A stretch of DNA of 27,513 nt. Origin: Candidatus Segatella albertsiae (lineage in GTDB: Bacteria > Bacteroidota > Bacteroidia > Bacteroidales > Bacteroidaceae). Positions 20,787 through 27,513 of this stretch are shown here, piece after piece. Below the pieces are notes generated by a model. It was not told the DNA's origin. It saw nothing but the letters and a program-made list of their open reading frames with translations, and did no database searches. Location of the stretch: positions 1 to 27,513 of the forward strand of contig DKCU01000091.1 in NCBI GenBank assembly GCA_002451555.1, read 5' to 3'. Each line of letters starts with the position of its first letter. Position 1 is the stretch's first letter. Position numbers and translations under genes: made by a program.

Positions 20787-23078
20787 ATGAAAAAATATAT
20801 ATTTTTCCTTTTGATGCTCACGCCTATGAGCCTTCAAGCTAATCCGGTTGATGATATTCTGGAAAGAATCGACAAGGGTGCTTCACGTAAGTTTCAAACT
20901 GTGCTGGTCAAAAGCGACAAAGACTTCTTTGAGATTGACCAAGCTGGCAGCAACCATGCCTACAAAAGCAACACGCTATCTGCCAACTCTTCACCTATTA
21001 TTATAAGAGGAAACTCCTGGGTGAATATAGCCGTGGGAGTCAATTGGTATCTGAAGCACTATGCTGGCATCCATATTTCATGGAATAACATGACCACAAA
21101 GATTCCTAACAACCTTCCTAGTGTCAGCAAAAAGGAACGCCATGAGACTGATCTCAAATTGCGTTACGACTTCAACTACTGCACTTTCTCTTATTCCATG
21201 GCTTTCTGGGACTGGAAACGCTGGCAAAAGGAAATCGACTGGATGGCACTGCATGGCATCAACATGCCTCTTGCCATCGTGGGCGAAGAATGTGTCTGGC
21301 GCAACATGCTCCTCAAACTCGGCTATTCTGAGGAAGAAGTGGGCAAGTTTATCGCCGGTCCTGCCTTCCTCGCCTGGTGGGAGATGAACAACCTCGAAGG
21401 TTGGGGCGGGCCTCTGCCTCTCAACTGGTACAAGCAACAGGAAGTTCTGCAAAAGAAGATATTGACTCGAATGAAATCACTCGGCATGAAACCTGTATTG
21501 CCTGGCTATTGCGGCATGATGCCACATGATGCTAAACAGAAACTCGGATTGAACGTCACCGATGGTGGACTTTGGAACGGTTACCAACGTCCTGCCAACC
21601 TCCTACCTACCGACCCACGCTTCTCTGAAATCGCCGACCTCTACTTCAAGGAGTTGACCAAGTTGTATGGTAAGGCAGACTATTACTCCATGGACCCATT
21701 CCACGAGAGCAACGACGATGCTGCCATCGACTATGCCAAGGCTGGCAAGGCAATGATGGATGCCATGAAACGTGCCAATCCGAAAGCTACCTGGGTCATA
21801 CAAGGATGGACGGAGAATCCACGTCCACAGATGATAGAGAACATGAAACCAGGCGACCTGCTCATTCTCGACCTCTTCTCTGAATGTCGCCCGATGTTCG
21901 GCATCCCAAGTATCTGGAAGCGAGAGGGAGGATATGGTAAGCACAACTGGCTCTTCTGTATGTTGGAGAACTTCGGTGCCAACGTCGGCCTGCACGGCAG
22001 AATGGACCAACTCTTGAACAACTTCTATCTCGCCACCGGGAAAAAGCAAGAGAATTCTTCACTCTTCACTCCTCACTCTTCACTCAAAGGATGGGGCTTC
22101 ACCATGGAAGGTTCGGAAAATAATCCCGTGATGTTTGAGTTGATGAGCGAACTTCCTTGGATTGACCAAAAGACAACCAAGGAAGAATGGATCAAAGACT
22201 ATTGCTTTGCCAGATATGGCATCCATGACAGCACCATCGAAGAGGCATGGGAGATATTGGCTAAGAGCATCTACAACTGTCCATTGGGCAATAATCAGCA
22301 AGGACCTCACGAGCCTATTTTCTGCGGTCGTCCATCGCTCAACAATTTCCAAGTAAAGAGTTGGTCGAAGATGCACAATTATTACGACCCCGAGGATACA
22401 CGCCGTGCCGCCATCCTCATGGTTAGCGTGGCAGATAAGTACAAGGGGAACAACAACTTCGAGTATGACCTCGTTGACATCTGCCGTCAAGCGCTCGATG
22501 ACCAAGGCAGAAAGCAATATCTGAAGACTATCGCCGACTACAACGCCTTCTCGCGCAAGGAATTCGATCAGGACTCCAAGCGATTCCTCGACATGATATT
22601 GCTCCAAGACAAGCTCCTCGGAACTCGCTCGGAATTTCGTCTCGGACATTGGATAGAAGCCGCTCGAAACCTAGGAAAGACAACCCAGGAGAAAGACCTC
22701 TATGAATGGAACGCCAGAGTGCAAATCACTACATGGGGCAATCGCACCTGTGCAGACAAAGGTGGTCTTCGAGACTATGCCCACAAGGAATGGCAAGGCA
22801 TCCTGAAAGACTTCTATTACAAGCGTTGGAGCATCTACATGAAAGCTCTCGCCGACCAGATGGAAGCAAGCACCCAACCCGACTATGAGGCATTGGGCGG
22901 TGGCAAAAACGCCAACAAAACAGCCTCCGAGCTTTTCCAAATGGCATTGCCAAGCGGTCCGCAAATCGACTGGTATAGCATCGAAGAACCATGGACTCTC
23001 CAAAAGAATCCATATTCAGCAAAGCCTGAAGGCAACAGCGTGGAAGTGGCCAAGGAAGTCATCAACTTTATCAAATAG
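20787..23078 (+). CDS. GH89 alpha-N-acetylglucosaminidase (NAGLU-like)
   Basis: 763 residues. Signal peptide MKKYIFFLLMLTPMSLQA; no lipobox Cys. An N-terminal NAGLU domain (about 20-105) is followed by the TIM-barrel catalytic domain (FNYCTFSYSMAFWDWKRW, WMALHGINMPLAIVGEE, WWEMNNLEGWGGPLP) and the helical C-terminal domain from about 450. By comparison with human NAGLU the two catalytic glutamates should be E307 in MDPFHES and E441 in GFTMEGSENNP. The enzyme removes terminal alpha-linked GlcNAc, as found in heparan sulfate and some gastric mucin glycans, and should work in the periplasm or outside. Unusually, four heptamer repeats (22057-22084) lie within the frame just before E441, adding NSSLFTPHSSL. 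An HGSNAT-like gene follows after 37 nt. Confidence 0.95.
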   Translation: MKKYIFFLLMLTPMSLQANPVDDILERIDKGASRKFQTVLVKSDKDFFEIDQAGSNHAYKSNTLSANSSPIIIRGNSWVNIAVGVNWYLKHYAGIHISWNNMTTKIPNNLPSVSKKERHETDLKLRYDFNYCTFSYSMAFWDWKRWQKEIDWMALHGINMPLAIVGEECVWRNMLLKLGYSEEEVGKFIAGPAFLAWWEMNNLEGWGGPLPLNWYKQQEVLQKKILTRMKSLGMKPVLPGYCGMMPHDAKQKLGLNVTDGGLWNGYQRPANLLPTDPRFSEIADLYFKELTKLYGKADYYSMDPFHESNDDAAIDYAKAGKAMMDAMKRANPKATWVIQGWTENPRPQMIENMKPGDLLILDLFSECRPMFGIPSIWKREGGYGKHNWLFCMLENFGANVGLHGRMDQLLNNFYLATGKKQENSSLFTPHSSLKGWGFTMEGSENNPVMFELMSELPWIDQKTTKEEWIKDYCFARYGIHDSTIEEAWEILAKSIYNCPLGNNQQGPHEPIFCGRPSLNNFQVKSWSKMHNYYDPEDTRRAAILMVSVADKYKGNNNFEYDLVDICRQALDDQGRKQYLKTIADYNAFSRKEFDQDSKRFLDMILLQDKLLGTRSEFRLGHWIEAARNLGKTTQEKDLYEWNARVQITTWGNRTCADKGGLRDYAHKEWQGILKDFYYKRWSIYMKALADQMEASTQPDYEALGGGKNANKTASELFQMALPSGPQIDWYSIEEPWTLQKNPYSAKPEGNSVEVAKEVINFIK
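22057..22084 (+). repeat. Heptamer array (CTTCACT)4 inside the GH89 coding region
   Basis: CTTCACT, CTTCACT, CCTCACT, CTTCACT in direct succession, covering residues ~424-433. The 28 bp are not a multiple of three, and loss or gain of one unit would shift the frame. The same heptamer occurs twice in the non-coding lysS-gpsA gap (26211-26224). Confidence 0.9.
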
Positions 23079-23115
23079 TATCAACAATCAATGCGTAACT
23101 CATTTTATCACACTT

Positions 23116-24270
23116 ATGAATAAACGCTTAAAATCCCTCGATATCATGCGAGGGCTCACGGTAGCCCTCATGATACTCGTCAACAATGGTGGCGAGCACA
23201 ACTATAGTTTCTTGGAGCACAGCAAATGGAACGGCTTGACTCCATGCGACCTCGTGTTCCCCTTCTTCCTTTTCATGATGGGAGCTTCAACTTATCTCTC
23301 GTTGCGTAAGACGGAGTTCAAGCCTTCTGCTTCCATCTACAAAAAGATTATCAAGCGAACCCTCCTACTCTTTCTGATAGGTTTGGGCATCAACTGGTTT
23401 GACATGATATGTAGTGGCAACGCACTTGACTTCGCCCACCTTCGCTTCTGGGCAGTATTACAACGCATCGCCCTTTGCTACGGCATCGTCTCTATCCTCG
23501 CCATCCACATCAACCAACGATACTTTGTCCACATCATCTTAGGGCTCATCATCATCTACATGGGAATCCTCGCCTTTGGCAATGGCTATGCATACGACTC
23601 ATCCATCAACGTCATCGCCCAAGCTGACCTCCACATCTTCGGTTACGACCATCTCTACCACAAAAGTCCAGTCGATCCCGAAGGACTTCTGAGCACAATC
23701 CCTGCCATTGCGCACACGATGATAGGTTTTCTCTGTTGCAAGTATATCTCCAAACCAGGACAAGACATCTATTCCAAAGTCAAGTTTTTAAAAATCAGCG
23801 GCCTCGTCATGTTGGTTCTCGGCTTATTTTTGTCTTTCATCGGTTTTGGAATCAATAAACGTATATGGAGTCCAAGCTACGTATTCGTAACCTGTGGCTT
23901 TGCCGCATGGATATTGAGTTTGCTCGTACAATATATCGACGGAAATACCTATAAGAAAGAGCAAGACAACGGAAACAGCAACAAAAAACAAGAGCAAGAC
24001 AACGGAGGTGAAAACAAGAAGCAAGGAAACAATCCAATAGCGACCTTCTTTCTCGCTTTTGGCATGAATCCACTCTTCCTCTATGTGATGAGCGAATTTC
24101 TCGCCATCGTCTTTGGCACATACGGCATCAAGGCAGACATCATCAATCTCATCCGCAATGCCATCAGCGACGAGTATCTCGTCTCCCTCTCTTACGCCCT
24201 ACTCTTCGTCGCCATCCACGCCATCATGGGTATTTGGATGTATCACAAGAAGATATTTATCAAACTATAG
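23116..24270 (+). CDS. HGSNAT/DUF5009-like membrane acyltransferase
   Basis: 384 residues from ATG 23116; the frame is open further upstream but that part overlaps the GH89 gene. MNKRLKSLDIMRGLTVALMI and FLEHSKWNGLTPCDLVFPFF are the family start (first helix, conserved His, DxVFP motif), then FLFMMGASTYLSL. About ten membrane segments can be counted. Relatives include human heparan-alpha-glucosaminide N-acetyltransferase, which passes acetyl from cytosolic acetyl-CoA to terminal glucosamine across a membrane. A polar loop of about 30 residues with a repeated EQDNG (YKKEQDNGNSNKK, QEQDNGGENKK) interrupts the hydrophobic pattern near residues 277-305. The neighbour is GH89, the enzyme that acts next in lysosomal heparan breakdown. 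Confidence 0.9.
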   Translation: MNKRLKSLDIMRGLTVALMILVNNGGEHNYSFLEHSKWNGLTPCDLVFPFFLFMMGASTYLSLRKTEFKPSASIYKKIIKRTLLLFLIGLGINWFDMICSGNALDFAHLRFWAVLQRIALCYGIVSILAIHINQRYFVHIILGLIIIYMGILAFGNGYAYDSSINVIAQADLHIFGYDHLYHKSPVDPEGLLSTIPAIAHTMIGFLCCKYISKPGQDIYSKVKFLKISGLVMLVLGLFLSFIGFGINKRIWSPSYVFVTCGFAAWILSLLVQYIDGNTYKKEQDNGNSNKKQEQDNGGENKKQGNNPIATFFLAFGMNPLFLYVMSEFLAIVFGTYGIKADIINLIRNAISDEYLVSLSYALLFVAIHAIMGIWMYHKKIFIKL

Positions 24271-24290
24271 CGTTGCCAGCACATTCCGTT

Positions 24291-24365
24291 CTCCTGAGAA
24301 GAGAGGGGCTTGGGAAAGAGGTGGAGCCATCCTTATGAAGGAGAGACGAGGTGGTTGGAAAAAGC
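24291..24365 (-). repeat. Dispersed repeat (copy 2, inverted relative to 20463-20535)
   Basis: Reverse complement of the block after aroB, with the same order of words (CCAACCACC, CTCCTTCATAAGGA, GGCTCCACC, CCCAAGCCCCTCTC). The two copies face each other across the GH89/acyltransferase pair. No target duplication is seen. Confidence 0.8.
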
Positions 24366-24418
24366 ACCTTATTATATATAAAAAATATAAAATCGAACAA
24401 AGTTCGGAAAATTATTCG

Positions 24419-24426
24419 TAATTTTG
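24419..24426 (+). promoter_or_regulatory. -7 box of lysS
   Basis: TAATTTTG fits TAnnTTTG and lies 38 nt before the ATG at 24465. No TTG occurs at the N20 position. Confidence 0.6.
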
Positions 24427-24464
24427 CAGCGAAAATAATAAAAATAGATATATCTAGATATAAT

Positions 24465-26195
24465 ATGAACATTTTAGAGTTAAGCGAACAGGAGATCGTT
24501 CGCAGACAGAGTCTTCAGACATTGCGCGAGATGGGCATCGACCCATACCCAGCAGCAGAGTTTCCAACCAACGCATTCAGCACTGACATCAAGGCTGAGT
24601 TCAAGGACGAGGACGAGCCACGCCAAGTAGTCATCGCTGGCCGTATGATGGGCCGCCGTGTGATGGGAAAGGCAAGCTTCGCTGAGTTGCAGGACTCTAA
24701 GGGAAGAATCCAGGTTTATGTTGCTCGTGACGAGATTTGTCCTGACGAGAACAAAGACCTTTATAATACTGTTTTCAAGAAGCTCCTCGACATCGGTGAC
24801 TTCATCGGTGTGAAGGGTTTCGTATTCCGCACTCAGACTGGCGAGATTTCCGTTCACGCCAAGGAGTTGTGCTTGCTCGCCAAGAGCTTGAAGCCACTGC
24901 CTATAGTAAAGTACAAGGACGGCGTGGCTTACGATAAGTTCGACGACCCTGAGTTGCGTTATCGTCAGCGCTATGTTGACCTCATCGTCAACGATGGCGT
25001 GAAGGATACCTTCCTCCAGCGCGCCACCGTACTCCGCACCCTCCGCAAGGTGCTCGACGAGGCTGGCTATACCGAGGTAGAGACCCCTACCCTGCAGAGC
25101 ATCGCAGGTGGTGCATCGGCTCGCCCATTCATCACCCACTTCAATGCGCTCGACCAAGATATGTACATGCGCATCGCCACAGAGCTTTACTTGAAGCGCC
25201 TCATCGTAGGTGGTTTCGAGGGTGTGTATGAGATTGGCAAGAACTTCCGCAACGAGGGTATGGACCGCAACCACAACCCTGAGTTCACCTGCATGGAACT
25301 TTACGTGCAGTACAAGGACTACAACTGGATGATGTCTTTCACCGAGAAGTTACTTGAGACCATCTGTATCGCCGTAAACGGCAAGCCTGAGCGTGAAATC
25401 GACGGCAACATCGTAAGCTTCAAGGCTCCATATCGCCGCCTCCCTATCCTCGATGCCATCAAGGAGAAGACAGGCTTCGACTGCAACGGCAAGAGCGAGG
25501 ACGAGATTCGCAACTTCTGCAAGGAGAAGGGCATGGACGTAGATGAGACCATGGGCAAGGGTAAGCTCATCGACGAACTCTTCGGCGAGTTCTGTGAGGG
25601 TACCTTCATCCAGCCTACCTTCATCACCGACTATCCTGTGGAGATGTCTCCACTGACCAAGATGCACCGTTCTAAACCAGGCTTGACTGAGCGCTTCGAG
25701 TTGATGGTCAACGGCAAGGAGCTTGCCAACGCTTACTCCGAGCTGAACGACCCTATCGACCAAGAAGAGCGTTTCATCGACCAGATGAAGCTTGCCGACA
25801 AGGGTGACGACGAGGCTATGATCATCGACCAAGACTTCCTCCGTGCATTGCAGTATGGTATGCCTCCTACATCAGGTATCGGTATCGGTATCGACCGTTT
25901 GGTTATGCTCATGACAGGCAAGACCTTCATCCAGGAGGTATTGTTCTTCCCTCAGATGAAGCCTGAGAAGAAGATGCCTCAGAGCAGCATCAAGGAATGG
26001 GCTGAGATTGGCGTACCTGAGGACTGGGCTTACGTGCTTCGCAAGGCTGGCTTCAACCTCATCTCCGACATCAAAGACGAGAAGGCACAAGGTCTCCAAC
26101 AAAAAATAGGTGAGATTAACAAGAAGTACAAGCTGGGCTATGAGAAGCCTTCAGTGAACGACATTCAGGCATGGATTGACGCTGCCAACAAATAA
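24465..26195 (+). CDS. lysS: Lysine--tRNA ligase, class II
   Basis: 576 residues from ATG 24465 (the frame is open upstream to 24351, but the -7 box lies between). It charges tRNA-Lys. The OB-fold anticodon-binding domain is at about 45-150 (VVIAGRMMGRRVMGKASFAELQD). The class II core holds motif 2 FRNEGMDRNHNPEFTCMELY near 260 and motif 3 GIGIGIDRLVMLMTGK near 470. Bacterial LysRS usually ends soon after motif 3, near 500 residues; here about 85 residues follow (MPQSSIKEWAEIGVPEDWAY ... DIQAWIDAANK), an extension I associate with Bacteroidota. High codon bias fits a housekeeping gene. It is followed by gpsA and pgi. Confidence 0.97.
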   Translation: MNILELSEQEIVRRQSLQTLREMGIDPYPAAEFPTNAFSTDIKAEFKDEDEPRQVVIAGRMMGRRVMGKASFAELQDSKGRIQVYVARDEICPDENKDLYNTVFKKLLDIGDFIGVKGFVFRTQTGEISVHAKELCLLAKSLKPLPIVKYKDGVAYDKFDDPELRYRQRYVDLIVNDGVKDTFLQRATVLRTLRKVLDEAGYTEVETPTLQSIAGGASARPFITHFNALDQDMYMRIATELYLKRLIVGGFEGVYEIGKNFRNEGMDRNHNPEFTCMELYVQYKDYNWMMSFTEKLLETICIAVNGKPEREIDGNIVSFKAPYRRLPILDAIKEKTGFDCNGKSEDEIRNFCKEKGMDVDETMGKGKLIDELFGEFCEGTFIQPTFITDYPVEMSPLTKMHRSKPGLTERFELMVNGKELANAYSELNDPIDQEERFIDQMKLADKGDDEAMIIDQDFLRALQYGMPPTSGIGIGIDRLVMLMTGKTFIQEVLFFPQMKPEKKMPQSSIKEWAEIGVPEDWAYVLRKAGFNLISDIKDEKAQGLQQKIGEINKKYKLGYEKPSVNDIQAWIDAANK

Positions 26196-26224
26196 GTGAA
26201 GAATTTCGTTCTTCACTCTTCACT
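26195..26224 (+). terminator. Weak hairpin and heptamer pair after lysS
   Basis: AGTGAAGAA/TTCTTCACT (26195-26203 with 26209-26217), 5-nt loop, beginning at the last base of the stop codon and running into a second CTTCACT heptamer. With no T-run it is probably at best partial, so gpsA may still be read from lysS transcripts. Confidence 0.4.
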
Positions 26225-26238
26225 CATTATTATAAAAT

Positions 26239-27237
26239 ATGTATAATTGCGGTAAAATAGCGATAATTGGCGGCGGTAGCTGGGCTACGGCAATAGCCAA
26301 GATTGTGGTGAGCCATACTCATCACATAGGCTGGTATATGCGTCGCGACGACCGCATCGAGGACTTCAAGCGCATGGGACACAACCCAGCCTATCTGATG
26401 TCGGCAAGATTCGACGTGGATGAGATTTTCTTCTCCTCCGACATCAACAAGATAGTGCAAAACTACGACACCCTCGTGTTCGTAACCCCATCGCCTTACC
26501 TAAAGAATCATCTCAAAAAGCTCAAGACACGCATCAGCGACAAGTTCATCATCACCGCCATCAAGGGCATCGTACCTGATGAAAATCTTGTTTGCTCAGA
26601 ATATTTCCATCAAGTATATGACGTGCCTTACGAGAACTTGGCTTGCATCGGTGGTCCTTCTCATGCAGAGGAAGTAGCGTTAGAGCGACTGAGCTACCTC
26701 ACCGTGGGTTGCTCCGACACCGACAAGGCCCGTGCCTTCGCCAACGACTGCTTGGCGAGCGAATATATCAAGACCAAGACTTCGAGCGATGTCATCGGCA
26801 TCGAATACTCATCGGTTTTGAAGAACGTATATGCCATTGCCGCAGGAATCTGTGGCGGTTTGAAATACGGCGACAACTTCCAGGCGGTACTCATGTCGAA
26901 CGCCGTGCAGGAGATGTGCCGATTCCTCACTGCCGTCCATCCCATAGAGCGAAGCATGTACGATTCGGTATATTTAGGCGACCTACTCGTGACGGGCTAC
27001 AGCAACTTCTCCCGCAACCGAACCTTCGGCACTATGATAGGCAAGGGATATAGCGTGAAAAGTGCGCAGATAGAGATGGAGATGATAGCCGAGGGATATT
27101 TCGGCACCAAGTGCATGAAGGAAATCAACCGCCATATGCACGTCAACATGCCAATACTCGATGCTGTATATAATATATTGTACGAGCGCATCAGTCCGCA
27201 AATAGAAATCAAACTTTTAACAGATTCATTTAGATAG
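26239..27237 (+). CDS. gpsA: Glycerol-3-phosphate dehydrogenase (NAD(P)+)
   Basis: 332 residues, normal length. It reduces dihydroxyacetone phosphate to sn-glycerol 3-phosphate for phospholipid synthesis. IAIIGGGSWATAIAKIV at the N-terminus is the dinucleotide-binding loop. Further hallmarks: FVTPSPYLKNHL, GPSHAEEVA, the catalytic-lysine region SSVLKNVYAIAAGIC (Lys near residue 195) and GDLLVTGYSNFSRNRTFG at the substrate site. It lies 43 nt after lysS and 10 nt before pgi, so at least gpsA and pgi should be co-transcribed. Confidence 0.96.
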   Translation: MYNCGKIAIIGGGSWATAIAKIVVSHTHHIGWYMRRDDRIEDFKRMGHNPAYLMSARFDVDEIFFSSDINKIVQNYDTLVFVTPSPYLKNHLKKLKTRISDKFIITAIKGIVPDENLVCSEYFHQVYDVPYENLACIGGPSHAEEVALERLSYLTVGCSDTDKARAFANDCLASEYIKTKTSSDVIGIEYSSVLKNVYAIAAGICGGLKYGDNFQAVLMSNAVQEMCRFLTAVHPIERSMYDSVYLGDLLVTGYSNFSRNRTFGTMIGKGYSVKSAQIEMEMIAEGYFGTKCMKEINRHMHVNMPILDAVYNILYERISPQIEIKLLTDSFR

Positions 27238-27247
27238 TAAAAGAAAA

Positions 27248-27513
27248 ATGAAAAGTATCAGCTTAAACATTACGAAGGCTGCATCATTCCTCGCAGAGGG
27301 TGCAGTCAAGGCTTACGAGCCTAAGGTAAAGGCCGCTCAGGAGGCTCTTGAGAACGGCACTTGTGAAGGTAACGATTTCTTGGGATGGTTGCATTTGCCA
27401 TCTTCCATCACTCCTGAGTTCTTGGACGAGATTCAGGCTGTTGCCAACACATTGCGCGAGAAGTGCGAGGTTGTCGTTGTGGCAGGTATCGGTGGTAGCT
27501 ACCTCGGTGCACG
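27248..27513 (+). CDS. pgi: Glucose-6-phosphate isomerase, N-terminal part (3' end outside window)
   Basis: 88 codons are visible from ATG 27248: MKSISLNITKAASFLAEGAV ... FLGWLHLPSSI, up to VVVVAGIGGSYLGA at the window end. The last block is the SIS-type sugar-phosphate-binding loop typical of phosphoglucose isomerase. The enzyme interconverts glucose-6-phosphate and fructose-6-phosphate. The gene follows gpsA after 10 nt. Confidence 0.93.
   Translation, partial: MKSISLNITKAASFLAEGAVKAYEPKVKAAQEALENGTCEGNDFLGWLHLPSSITPEFLDEIQAVANTLREKCEVVVVAGIGGSYLGA

Noticed and set aside
24480..25274. 264-codon minus-strand ORF
   Set aside because: Antisense to lysS; a shadow frame.

Overview
The window looks like the chromosome of a Prevotella/Segatella-type member of the Bacteroidota. 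Reasons: promoters of the TTG-N20-TAnnTTTG type recur upstream of several genes; lysyl-tRNA synthetase carries the C-terminal extension typical of this phylum; there is a 981-residue Bacteroidota outer-membrane beta-barrel protein with an N-terminal regulatory-like domain; and lysS-gpsA-pgi occurs in that order, as I recall it from Bacteroides. I see no rRNA, tRNA, CRISPR array, integrase or transposase.

Layout. 1-1226 is the 3' part of alaS. From 1329 to about 15400 lies an accessory stretch. It holds an AT-rich exported protein, an archaeal-type ATPase, a DUF805 membrane protein split by a frameshift in a G8 run, the stump of a second ATPase gene, a WYL-domain regulator, a DIP1984-type protein, an unknown 318-residue protein, a YhcG/DUF1016 PDDEXK nuclease, a possible uracil-DNA-glycosylase-fold protein with a cysteine cluster, small membrane proteins, and an AT-rich minus-strand operon (15005 to 11462). 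That operon encodes a small conserved protein, four small proteins (two clearly paralogous, two more loosely alike), an AAA+ ATPase and a 137-residue protein. From 15686 on, mostly housekeeping genes follow: a YjbQ-family protein, the outer-membrane protein, aroB, a GH89 alpha-N-acetylglucosaminidase (NAGLU-like) paired with an HGSNAT-like membrane acyltransferase, lysS, gpsA and the start of pgi.

The best candidate for an undescribed system is the AAA+ operon together with the DUF805 gene about 10 kb away. Both are preceded by an identical 23-bp element that contains the -33 TTG, each exactly 17 nt from its own -7 box, so they are probably co-regulated. Two of the small operon proteins share a 15-residue block (14 of 15 identical at the core) and almost the same last nine residues. 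A hairpin followed by a U-rich stretch separates the small-protein genes from the ATPase gene, which could lower ATPase expression. Function is unknown; a membrane-associated remodelling or stress complex is one inference.

Other themes are simple-sequence switches and palindromes. The G8 run in the DUF805 gene and a four-unit heptamer array inside the GH89 gene, just before its predicted second catalytic glutamate, are both frame-altering repeats. Palindromic clusters lie at 5014-5088, 8695-8723 (inside the nuclease gene), 10133-10371, 10422-10491 and 20584-20669. A ~73-bp dispersed repeat flanks the GH89/acyltransferase pair in inverted orientation. All identifications rest on reading motifs by eye; no database search was possible.
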